NCBI RefSeq assembly: GCF_014212495.1
Contig: NZ_JACKZC010000002.1
Location: 248,001-312,000, forward strand
From: Pontibacter sp. Tf4
GTDB lineage: Bacteria > Bacteroidota > Bacteroidia > Cytophagales > Hymenobacteraceae
DNA length: 64,000 nucleotides
Reading direction: 5' to 3'
Shown: positions 52,781-60,952 of the stretch, piece by piece
How positions within the stretch are numbered: position 1 is the first letter of the stretch
Layout: every line of letters begins with the position of its first letter
The notes under the pieces: model-generated
Databases searched by the model: none
Seen by the model: only the letters and a program-made list of their open reading frames with translations
What the model was told of the DNA's origin: nothing
Translations under genes and position numbers: made by a program

Positions 52781-55348
52781 TTACACTTCTCTTCGGAGCA
52801 CTTCCAGCGGCGGCCGGCTCAGGATTCCGCGGCTATTTACAATTCCTATTACAACAGCTAGCAACGTAATGCCAGCAAATACCGGTAGCAACGGCCATAG
52901 TTCGGGTACAAAATTGACTTCAAAACTAAATACCGCCAATGCCCAGCTTGCAAATAAGGCCAGCACCACCCCTGTGCCCGATGCCAATGCCCCCAATAGC
53001 AAATACTCAAAAGCAGTTATCGTTAAGATCTGTTTCCGGCTGGCCCCCAACGTACGAAGCAAAACGCTCTCCTGCACCCGCTGAAATTTGCTGATGTTAA
53101 CAGAACCGATCAATACCAGCAGGCCGGTGCTGATGCTGAACAAAGCCATAAACCGAATTACAAAAGAAATTTTGCCCAGTATATCGTCAAGCGTCTGCAA
53201 AATCAGGTCTAAATCTATAGCCGATACGTTCGGAAACCGTTGCACCAGGCTGCGCTGAAACTGTGCCGACTGCTCATCTGTTTGGGTACGCGTCATCAGG
53301 ATATGGAATTGCGGGGCATCTTCTAAGACACCTTTCGGAAAGACGACCAGAAAATTGCTTTGCACGCGGTTCCATTCTATCTCGCGGAGGTGTGCCACGC
53401 GGGTTGGCATCAGGGCACCCTGCACGTTAAAGATCAGGGTGTCGCCAAGTTTTACTTTAAGCCGCTCGGCGTATCTGTCTTCCACTGAAATGGGAATGAC
53501 TTCCGTATCCGGGCTTACTGTGCCCTGCCACTTACCAGCTGCATCCGATTCCGAATCGATCAGCGAATCGCGGTAGGTAACACGGTATTCGCGCGTATAG
53601 GCCCAGTCCGGAATGCCTAAAGTGGTATCTTTGCGCACATCTGAGGCTGTCAGGCCATTAATTTCTTCCAGACGCATGGTAACCACCGGCACCAGTTGTT
53701 GTACCGGTAAACCCGCCTCTTGGGTCATTTCTACTATGCCTTCTTTCTGCGCTGTCTGAATATCAAACAAAACGAGGTTAGGCTGGTGCTCGCTACTGGA
53801 GATGGCCACTTCCGATATCAGCAGGCGCTGCATAAGTACCAGCGTAGCGATCAGGGCCGTACCTAACCCGATGGATACTGTCAGTAAAAGCGTCTGATTG
53901 TTAGGCCGGTACAGATTGGCCAGGCTTTGCCGCCATACATAGCCCCAGTTTACCGGGAAAAAACGTTTTACCAGCCACATCATGCCACGCGCCAGCAGGG
54001 CCAGCACAATAAAGCCGACAACCACACCACCTGTAAAAGCAAGCGCACGCAGCCAAGTGCCCAGCTGAAAATAAGCAAAGACCAGCACAAAAAACAGGAT
54101 CAAACTATAGACAGCCAGTCGCAATGGATCTTTCTGGTTAGTGAGGTGCTCTACGCTGGAGCGCAGCGTAATGATCGGGGAAACATTTCGGATACTAAGC
54201 AATGGCAACAAGGCAAATAATACCGACACCAGCAAGCCTATACCTATACCTTCTGCTATAGCCACCCAGGATACCGAAACAGTAACTTCTACCGGCAGGA
54301 AAGCTTTAAAGAGTTGCGGCAGATAAAGCTGTATCAGGCTTCCGAGTATGGCGCCTATAATAGCCCCGATCAGCCCCATGGCCATTACCTGGAACAAATA
54401 AATAAGGAAGGCCTGTTTGCCGCTAACGCCAATGCAGCGCAGCACACCTATAGTTGCCAGTTTTTCGCGGATGTACACATGCACGGCACTTGCCACCCCC
54501 ACACAACCCAGCAACAGAGCAACAAACCCTACCAAAGCCAGGAAGCTTGCCAGGTCGCTGTAAGCTTTACCAGTACTTTCCTGGCGGCTTTTTACAGTAT
54601 CAAAGGCTACACCTTCTTCCTCCAGGCGTGGCTCCAGTTTCTTTACCAGTTTGTCAGCGTCTGTGGTAGCAGGCAGTTTAAAGTAGTAGTAATAACTGAT
54701 GCGGCTGCCTTTCTGCAACAGGCCGGTCTCTTCCAGGTACTCCCGCGGGATATAAACAGCCGGTGCTATAGTTGCCGTTACCGCCGACTGCCCCGGAATT
54801 TTGTGGAGTGCACCGGCTATCTCAAAGGTCAGGTTGCCGACACGGATGGAGTCGCCGGGTTTGGTATTGAACTGCAGCAGCAAGGTGTGATCTACCAGCG
54901 CGCGACGGCCCTTCCGGAAACTACGGCTGGCTTCTGCTGGTTGTGTTTCGATGGCGCCATAGTACGGAAAACCTCCTTCCAGAGCCCGTACCTGCACCAG
55001 CCGCGTACCCTGCGAGGCCTTAAAATATACCATCGACACAAAACGCACTTCGTCGGAGCGGTCACCGCCAATGGAATCTATCAGGGCTGCTATTTCACCT
55101 TCCGGTAATTTGTTACTGGCCATTACCAGGTCGGCACCTATAAGCGATTTGGCTTGGCGGTCAATATCCGTCTTCAGGTTATCGCTGAAAGAGTTGATGG
55201 CTACCAGTGCAGCTATCCCTAAAACTATAGAGGAGATAAATAATGCCAGCTTGCCACGGTTCCGGCGGCTGTCGCGCCAGGCCATCAGCAGCAGCCAGCG
55301 CAGGTTTAGTTTTGGCTTGTCCGGAAGATGTATATAGTTATCAGACAC
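52781..55348 (-). CDS. ybbP: ABC transporter permease, YbbP-like (FtsX type)
   Basis: The 855-residue protein has an N-terminal transmembrane anchor (about 30-50) and a large periplasmic MacB-PCD-like domain. A first FtsX membrane block (about 260-470, ALVGFVALLLGCVGVASAV and following helices), a second periplasmic part and a final FtsX block (about 730-840) follow. This is the architecture of YbbP/COG3127 permeases, which work with a YbbA ATPase, probably on lipids or lipoprotein-like substrates. The ATPase gene is upstream, separated by an AT-rich 73-bp gap. Confidence 0.88.
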   Translation of the reverse strand: MSDNYIHLPDKPKLNLRWLLLMAWRDSRRNRGKLALFISSIVLGIAALVAINSFSDNLKTDIDRQAKSLIGADLVMASNKLPEGEIAALIDSIGGDRSDEVRFVSMVYFKASQGTRLVQVRALEGGFPYYGAIETQPAEASRSFRKGRRALVDHTLLLQFNTKPGDSIRVGNLTFEIAGALHKIPGQSAVTATIAPAVYIPREYLEETGLLQKGSRISYYYYFKLPATTDADKLVKKLEPRLEEEGVAFDTVKSRQESTGKAYSDLASFLALVGFVALLLGCVGVASAVHVYIREKLATIGVLRCIGVSGKQAFLIYLFQVMAMGLIGAIIGAILGSLIQLYLPQLFKAFLPVEVTVSVSWVAIAEGIGIGLLVSVLFALLPLLSIRNVSPIITLRSSVEHLTNQKDPLRLAVYSLILFFVLVFAYFQLGTWLRALAFTGGVVVGFIVLALLARGMMWLVKRFFPVNWGYVWRQSLANLYRPNNQTLLLTVSIGLGTALIATLVLMQRLLISEVAISSSEHQPNLVLFDIQTAQKEGIVEMTQEAGLPVQQLVPVVTMRLEEINGLTASDVRKDTTLGIPDWAYTREYRVTYRDSLIDSESDAAGKWQGTVSPDTEVIPISVEDRYAERLKVKLGDTLIFNVQGALMPTRVAHLREIEWNRVQSNFLVVFPKGVLEDAPQFHILMTRTQTDEQSAQFQRSLVQRFPNVSAIDLDLILQTLDDILGKISFVIRFMALFSISTGLLVLIGSVNISKFQRVQESVLLRTLGASRKQILTITAFEYLLLGALASGTGVVLALFASWALAVFSFEVNFVPELWPLLPVFAGITLLAVVIGIVNSRGILSRPPLEVLRREV

Positions 55349-55421
55349 AGGATTATAATGATTGATTGTTAATGAGTAGTGAATAATATTTAATACAAAA
55401 TGAATAATCAGTCATTCGTCA

Positions 55422-56120
55422 TTAATAATTCTTCATTAGTGCCGTTGCTTCATCTGATACGATGTGCCCACCTTTGATGCGGATGATACGATTTGTTTTT
55501 TCGGCCAGCTCGAGGTCGTGGGTTACCAGCACCAGCGTCGTGCCGGCTTCGCGGTTCAGGTCGAAAAGCAGTTGCTCTACGCGGGTTCCGGTTTCTTCGT
55601 CCAGGTTGCCTGTAGGCTCATCAGCAAATAGGATGGTTGGTCTGTTAGAGAAAGCCCTGGCGATGCTTACACGCTGCTGCTCCCCGCCGGAAAGTTGTGT
55701 AGGGTAATGGTCGTGGCGCTCGGCAAGCCCTACGCGCCCGAGTAATTCCATGGCCTGGCGTTGTACATTTCGTTCGCCGCGCAGCTCCAAGGGCACCATC
55801 ACATTCTCCAGGGCTGTAAGTGTCGGTATCAACTGAAAGTTCTGGAACACAAAACCGACGTACTTGTTACGCACCTGCGCCCGCTCGTCTTCGCTCATGT
55901 CGTCCAGTTTTACGCCGTTCAGTATAACAGAACCTGAGGAGGCTCTGTCGAGGCCCGCGCAAAGTCCCAGCAAAGTAGTTTTACCGCTGCCCGAGGGACC
56001 AACTATAGAACAGGTATCACCGGCCTGCAACGAAAAGTTAACTTCGTGCAGCACCGTCAGGTGCCGGTCGCCGGAGTCGTAGGTTTTGGTAAGGTTTTGT
56101 ATAGCAAGTATAGTTGACAC
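55422..56120 (-). CDS. ybbA: ABC transporter ATP-binding protein, YbbA/LolD-like
   Basis: The 232-residue ATPase has the Walker A GPSGSGKTTLL, the signature LSGGEQQRVSIARA, the Walker B ILFADEPTGNLD and the switch histidine in LVTHD. It drives the YbbP-type permease encoded downstream. The start codon at 56120 lies 139 bp from the divergent esterase gene; the whole arrangement, permease-ATPase divergent from a GDSL esterase, matches the E. coli ybbP-ybbA-tesA locus. Confidence 0.9.
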   Translation of the reverse strand: MSTILAIQNLTKTYDSGDRHLTVLHEVNFSLQAGDTCSIVGPSGSGKTTLLGLCAGLDRASSGSVILNGVKLDDMSEDERAQVRNKYVGFVFQNFQLIPTLTALENVMVPLELRGERNVQRQAMELLGRVGLAERHDHYPTQLSGGEQQRVSIARAFSNRPTILFADEPTGNLDEETGTRVEQLLFDLNREAGTTLVLVTHDLELAEKTNRIIRIKGGHIVSDEATALMKNY

Positions 56121-56259
56121 GTTTGTACGGTTTTAATGGATATCAAAGAAAAAAACGCAGGCAGGCAGCCCTATGTTTGGCTAACATCTGATAACTGCTT
56201 AAGTTCGTTTAATGTTTAGCGTAGTATAAACTATAAAAGTAAACTAAATAGATTAAAGC

Positions 56260-56979
56260 GTGAAGATAAATTGTAATTGGATATGGGCTTTGATGCTGAG
56301 CACCACCCTGCTTGGCTGCAGCCAGACCGAAACAGCCGACCAGACAGCAACAAAACAGGAAGCCGGTACAGAAAATGGAGCTACTGAGCAGCCATCGGCT
56401 AAAAAAGAAGAGATCAAGACCATCCTTTTCTTTGGGAACAGCCTCACCGCAGGTTATGGTCTGGAGCCATCCCAAGCATTTCCTGCCCTTATTCAGGAGC
56501 GCATTGATTCGCTGGGGCTGCCTTACAAAGTGGTAAATGCCGGCGTGAGCGGCGAAACATCGGCGGGCGGTAAAAGCCGCATCGACTGGCTGCTGAAAAA
56601 ACCAGTTGATGTTTTTGTGCTGGAACTGGGTGCAAACGACGGCCTGCGCGGCATTGACACGGAAAGCACCTACAACAACCTGAAAACGATTATCGAAAAG
56701 GTGCGGGAGAAGAACCCGGAGGCGGCCATCATACTGGCAGGAATGCAGTTACCGCCAAGCATGGGCCAGAAATACACCCGCGAATTTGGAGAGGTTTTTA
56801 CCCGATTGGCAAAAGATGAGAAAGTATACCTGATTCCTTTTCTGCTGGATGGCGTAGGCGGCAACCCGGAACTGAACCAGGCGGATGGCATACACCCGAC
56901 CGTTGAAGGACAGAAGATACTGGCAGATAATGTCTGGGCCATAATGGAGCAGGTAATACTACCAGAAACAGCAGAATAA
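56260..56979 (+). CDS. tesA: SGNH/GDSL esterase, TesA/arylesterase-like lipoprotein
   Basis: The 239-residue protein has a lipoprotein signal (lipobox LLGC, Cys20) and the SGNH motifs: GNSLTAG (Ser61), Gly in NAGVSGETSAGG, Asn in LGANDGLRG and DGIHPT (Asp-His). It hydrolyses ester or thioester bonds in the periplasm or at the outer membrane. The GTG at 56260 is the best start because it gives a full signal peptide; the first ATG is too close to the lipobox. It faces away from ybbA as in E. coli. Confidence 0.85.
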   Translation: MKINCNWIWALMLSTTLLGCSQTETADQTATKQEAGTENGATEQPSAKKEEIKTILFFGNSLTAGYGLEPSQAFPALIQERIDSLGLPYKVVNAGVSGETSAGGKSRIDWLLKKPVDVFVLELGANDGLRGIDTESTYNNLKTIIEKVREKNPEAAIILAGMQLPPSMGQKYTREFGEVFTRLAKDEKVYLIPFLLDGVGGNPELNQADGIHPTVEGQKILADNVWAIMEQVILPETAE

Positions 56980-57598
56980 GAAACGTCAGAAAAAAATTGC
57001 ATAAATTTTTCTGATTTCTGTAACCCTATCGTTTTGTTCCCGTTAGTATGTATGGCTAAAAGTTGAAAATTATATTTTCATAAACAGATAAAGGCTCCCC
57101 AGCAGGGGGAGCCTTTTCTGATTTTAGGGCCTTCCAATTCTCCCCGACAACTATAGTTCAGCACAATTCTAAAATTGGACCGGTCTGCTCTGCTCAGCTA
57201 TAACTATATATTCTAAACTATAGGTCATGCTTCCTTAACTATAGCTAAGCAATACCAATTGGCTATAGTTTGTGCTAACAGAGTCATTCCCATAATTTTC
57301 GATTATCCTTCAAAGGCAAGTTAAAATAGAATTTTATTACCAACTTTTAATTAACTGTTCTGCTACCCCTCCTTTCGTTTCTATTTTTAAGAATCTATGC
57401 ATAATTCATTAATTTTTATAGTTGACTGTCAGCTATTTATAGTTAGTGACGCTGCTAATTCTAAAAAAAAAGAAGAAATTTATAATTCCTCAGGCAACCT
57501 CCCGCCTGTTCCTTACATCTTAGGTTCAGAAGCGCAGCAAAAATGCTGAGACAACTACCAAAAACGAGAGCAGATTATAAGTTAAACTTTTACCCGGC
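56980..57598. other. Long intergenic region with terminator and palindrome cluster
   Basis: About 620 bp before the sigma factor gene. A terminator lies at 57090-57116. From 57149 to about 57270 there are four CTATAG cores including a perfect AACTATAGTT (57149-57158), and two TATAGTT half-sites follow near 57420 and 57440. The final 150 bp are AT-rich. No ORF or RNA gene is clear, and no exact TAnnTTTG box was found. Confidence 0.6.
57090..57117 (+). terminator. Rho-independent terminator after the esterase gene
   Basis: Stem AAAGGCTCCCC (57090-57100) with GGGGAGCCTTT (57106-57116), loop of five, followed by T's. It lies 110 bp after the stop of the esterase gene. Confidence 0.85.
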
Positions 57599-58132
57599 GT
57601 GACAGAATCAGAATTGATAGCAGGTTGCCAGCGAGCAGAAAGTAAAGCGCAGAAGGTGCTTTACGAACGCTTTGCCGCCCAGATGTACGGCGTGTGCCTG
57701 CGCTACCTTAAAAATGACATGGATGCCGAAGAAGCCTTACTGAACGGGTTTATGAAAATTTACCAGAACATTGACAGGTTTGAGGCCAAAGGTAGTTTTG
57801 AAGGATGGGTACGCCGCATAATGGTAAACGAAGCACTTGGCTTTTTAAGGAAAAAAGAACCGCTGCACCTGGCCATAGAAGATGGCTACACGCAGATTGC
57901 CGATGCTGGTGGCGCAGACCACGACCTGAACGAAGGCGAACTGTTAGGGTTACTGCACACACTGCCAGCCGGCTACCGAGCTGTTTTTAACTTATATGCT
58001 ATTGAAGGTTACTCGCATAAAGAAATTGCAGACATGCTGAACATAACTGAAGGAACATCTAAATCGCAGCTGAGCAAGGCCCGCGCCATGTTACAGAAAA
58101 GACTAACCGGACAAGAAGCCATTGCCAGCTAA
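57599..58132 (+). CDS. Sigma-70 family RNA polymerase sigma factor (ECF type)
   Basis: The 177-residue protein has region 2 (YGVCLRYLKNDMDAEEALLNGFMKIYQNIDRFE) and region 4 (YRAVFNLYAIEGYSHKEIADMLNITEGTSKSQLSKARAML) with no long linker, as in extracytoplasmic-function sigma factors. It is followed after 16 bp by a membrane-anchored protein, a likely anti-sigma factor, and then a beta-barrel gene. A GTG at 57599 is the start; the reading frame is open only slightly before it. The regulated stress is unknown. Confidence 0.9.
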   Translation: MTESELIAGCQRAESKAQKVLYERFAAQMYGVCLRYLKNDMDAEEALLNGFMKIYQNIDRFEAKGSFEGWVRRIMVNEALGFLRKKEPLHLAIEDGYTQIADAGGADHDLNEGELLGLLHTLPAGYRAVFNLYAIEGYSHKEIADMLNITEGTSKSQLSKARAMLQKRLTGQEAIAS

Positions 58133-58148
58133 GAAAGGAGAACATACT

Positions 58149-58994
58149 ATGGAACCCGAAGAAATAGATAAATTATTTAATGAGCGCCTTGGCCGCATGG
58201 CTCCCACGCCACCCGCCGACCTCTGGAACCGACTGCAGGACCGCATCGAAACAGAAATGCCGCAGCCGAAGCACGAACAAAAGCATCGGTTTGGTTTCTT
58301 TTACTATAGCATTGCGGCCGCTATCACCTTGTTATTAGCTGTTGGCGTAGTGTTGAAGTTTAACCAGCCGCAAACGATAGCTAACCAGACTATAGCTCAA
58401 ACGGAAGTAACAAAACAGCCGACTGATGGAACAATAGCGCAGGAAACTACAACTATACCTGAGCAAACTATAGCTGCCGTTACCCCGGAAGTAGAAACTA
58501 CAACCGAACCTGAGCGCCCCGCTATAGTTGCAGAACAAGCTACCCCTGCTCCTGTAAAGCAAAGTGCCCCGGCAAAAGCACGTACCAAATCCGAAGAGCG
58601 TTGGGTGAAGGTGGAGCCTGCAGCAAATACATCGGCTTTGCTGGCCCAGCAAACTACAAAGCCTGTAACGCCGGAAGCCGAGCCTGAGCAGACAGTGGCC
58701 ATGCACACGCCCGTTAGCTTTGCCGCTGCCAACAGCGCCGAACCGGTAGAGATCACCATCAAGCGTACGGTGGTAGCAGACGAAACGGCCCTTGCATCTG
58801 CCTCAGACAGAGATGACCAGGAATCAACTTCTTTCGAGCGCAAGCAGAAACTGGCCAAAAACATCTTTAAGCAGGTGAAAAATCTATCGAACGGCGAAAG
58901 AATTAACCTGGAAGAAGTAGGCATCAACGCCGACAGAATTGCCCTTGAAACCAAGATCGGAAAACAGAAAATCTCAAAAGTAATCAATCTCTAA
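58149..58994 (+). CDS. Putative anti-sigma factor, single-pass membrane protein
   Basis: The 281-residue protein has a cytosolic N-terminus (EEIDKLFNERLGRMAPTPPADLWNRL, an anti-sigma-like start), one membrane helix at about residues 60-78, then a long Thr/Glu/Ala/Pro-rich periplasmic region with a polar C-terminus (KQKISKVINL). It is coded 16 bp after the sigma factor, preceded by AAAGGAG. This layout suggests a sigma/anti-sigma pair, but no zinc anti-sigma motif is present. The ATG at 58149 is preferred to the in-frame start at 58122. Confidence 0.6.
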   Translation: MEPEEIDKLFNERLGRMAPTPPADLWNRLQDRIETEMPQPKHEQKHRFGFFYYSIAAAITLLLAVGVVLKFNQPQTIANQTIAQTEVTKQPTDGTIAQETTTIPEQTIAAVTPEVETTTEPERPAIVAEQATPAPVKQSAPAKARTKSEERWVKVEPAANTSALLAQQTTKPVTPEAEPEQTVAMHTPVSFAAANSAEPVEITIKRTVVADETALASASDRDDQESTSFERKQKLAKNIFKQVKNLSNGERINLEEVGINADRIALETKIGKQKISKVINL

Positions 58995-59006
58995 TCCCCT
59001 AAAACC

Positions 59007-60137
59007 ATGAAACGAATAGTACTACTTGTCATGGCCATTTTCATGGCCGCAGCTACCGGTGTGTCTGCCAAAGGCGGCCCTACCGTTGCCAACAGACTCG
59101 GAACTCAGGATACAATTGTGATAAAAATGGCTAACGGCGCCAAAATGATCCTGCAGCTGAAGAACATGAAACAGCTGGAAGCCTTCCAGAACTATAGCCT
59201 CGACTCGCTGATGCGTGAACTGAATGTGTACGTAAAGCAGGTAGATAAAATGGAAGGTGCCACCGCCGCTGACGGCAACCCGAAGCAGATGACCGTGACC
59301 TTCAACACCCAGGAAGGTGATGATAAAAACCCGGAGAAAGTAACCGTAATCATCCAGGAGAAAGATGCCAAAGGCAAAGTAACCCAGGAGCAGCGCGAGA
59401 TCCGCATCAATAAGAACATTAAAATTGATGTGGAAGTGGAAGAAGACGGCGACGATACCGTCGTGCGAATTGACCAGGAGGAAGAAGATACGACCAAATA
59501 CAAGCTCGTGAACGAACACAAGGCTACCCGCTTCAATTTTGATATAGACCTGGGCCTGAATGCCTTTGTAGATAAAGAAGATGTAGCCTTTGTACCGGAC
59601 CTGAAGCCAACCGGCTCTCGCTACATCAGCTTAAACTCACACCTGATCTCACAGGTAGGTGGCAGCAAAAGTCCTTTCTACATCGTGTCAGGTCTCGAAT
59701 TCGCCTTCAACAACTATATGTTCGATAAGAACTACATTATTCAGGATACTGAGAATGATGTAACTGAATTTGTGAAAGTAACCGATGTGAGCTACGAGAA
59801 ATCGAAACTGGCTACCTCAAGCGTGAACGTACCGCTTATGCCGATGCTAAAGTTTAAGCGCGCTAATGGTAAAGACGGTTTCCATGTAGGTGCGGGTGGT
59901 TTTGCAGGTTATCGCCTGGGCAGCCACAGCAAACTGAAATACGAAAACAACGGTGACACAACCAAAGACAAAGACCATGGCGGCTTTAACCTGAGCGACT
60001 TCCAGTACGGTGCTACCGGTGTAATCGGATACAACAACCTGAGCCTGTTCGTGAAATACAATATGAACGACCTGTTCAAAGAGAACCGTGGTCCGCAGGT
60101 AAATGTCATCAGCTTTGGCCTGCGCCTGCTGAACTAA
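59007..60137 (+). CDS. Outer-membrane beta-barrel-like protein
   Basis: The 376-residue protein has a signal peptide (MKRIVLLVMAIFMAAATGVSA) and an acidic, Lys/Asp-rich middle (about 75-160, GDDKNPEKVTVIIQEKDAKGK). The C-terminal half has alternating strands (FHVGAGGFAGYRLGSHSKLKY, VIGYNNLSLFVKYNMNDL) and ends in SFGLRLLN, typical of a beta-barrel. It follows the putative anti-sigma gene by 12 bp and may be the output or sensor of that system. No named family is recognised. Confidence 0.65.
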   Translation: MKRIVLLVMAIFMAAATGVSAKGGPTVANRLGTQDTIVIKMANGAKMILQLKNMKQLEAFQNYSLDSLMRELNVYVKQVDKMEGATAADGNPKQMTVTFNTQEGDDKNPEKVTVIIQEKDAKGKVTQEQREIRINKNIKIDVEVEEDGDDTVVRIDQEEEDTTKYKLVNEHKATRFNFDIDLGLNAFVDKEDVAFVPDLKPTGSRYISLNSHLISQVGGSKSPFYIVSGLEFAFNNYMFDKNYIIQDTENDVTEFVKVTDVSYEKSKLATSSVNVPLMPMLKFKRANGKDGFHVGAGGFAGYRLGSHSKLKYENNGDTTKDKDHGGFNLSDFQYGATGVIGYNNLSLFVKYNMNDLFKENRGPQVNVISFGLRLLN

Positions 60138-60169
60138 GATACAACCAGTGAACGGATTGTGATAAAGGG

Positions 60170-60194
60170 GAGCGCTTTTTGGCGCTCTCTTTTT
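60170..60194. terminator. Rho-independent terminator between convergent genes
   Basis: Stem GAGCGC (60170-60175) with GCGCTC (60182-60187), short loop, then a T-rich run. It separates the beta-barrel gene and the convergent methyltransferase gene. Confidence 0.75.
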
Positions 60195-60196
60195 AT

Positions 60197-60940
60197 TTAT
60201 TGCTGGCGCCTGAAATTATCGATGATAATGGCAGTAGCGGTTGCCACATTCAACGACTCAGCCTGCCCAAAAGCAGGAATCTTGACAAGCTGGTTGATGT
60301 GCGCGGCTACTTCGGGACGTATGCCATTGGCTTCGTTGCCCATCACCACTATACCCTGTGGCTGTAGTTCCATACGGTGTATGTTTTCGCCATCCAGCGA
60401 GGCGCCATAAATTTGGTGCGTGGCTGCATGTTGCTGAAGCCAGTTTTCCAGGTTCAGGTAGTGTACCTGTAGGCGCGTAAACGAGCCCATAGTTGCGGCA
60501 ATCACCTTCGGGTTATAAAAATCGGCACAGTTCTCTGAGCAGATGATCTTCTGAATGCCATACCAGTCGGCAATGCGGATGATAGTGCCCAGGTTTCCCG
60601 GATCGCGGATGTCGTCTAAAGCAATGACCAGTTCAGAACTATAGACCTGCAGTGCAGGAAGGCGGCGCATGTGGGCCACTGCCAAAGCAGCGTTATTAGT
60701 GGCATAGGTACCGGCTTTTACGAGGTCTGTTTCCGAAACTACCTCATAAGCTTTATCTTTAAGCAGCTTTTTGTGTTCCTGCTCAAATTGGTCTGTTACA
60801 AACAAATGCTGCAGTTCAAAGTCAGATTGTAGTAATTCGATAACACTTTTTGCCCCTTCCACCACAAAGGCTTGGTGTTGGTTGCGGTATTTTTTTACTT
60901 GCAACGAGTTTATATACTTTATAACTGCTTTCGATAACAT
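60197..60940 (-). CDS. TrmH/SpoU-family RNA methyltransferase
   Basis: The 247-residue protein has an N-terminal substrate-binding segment (KKYRNQHQAFVVEGAKSVIELLQ) and the SPOUT knot motifs: LDDIRDPGNLGTIIRIADW, VVMGNEANGI and IPAFGQAESLNVATATA. It adds a 2'-O-methyl group to RNA; the site, in tRNA or 23S rRNA, cannot be told. Its ATG is 12 bp from the TTG start of the divergent TamL gene, so promoters of the two genes must overlap each other's coding DNA or lie within it. Confidence 0.9.
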   Translation of the reverse strand: MLSKAVIKYINSLQVKKYRNQHQAFVVEGAKSVIELLQSDFELQHLFVTDQFEQEHKKLLKDKAYEVVSETDLVKAGTYATNNAALAVAHMRRLPALQVYSSELVIALDDIRDPGNLGTIIRIADWYGIQKIICSENCADFYNPKVIAATMGSFTRLQVHYLNLENWLQQHAATHQIYGASLDGENIHRMELQPQGIVVMGNEANGIRPEVAAHINQLVKIPAFGQAESLNVATATAIIIDNFRRQQ

Positions 60941-60952
60941 AGGTCTACCGGT

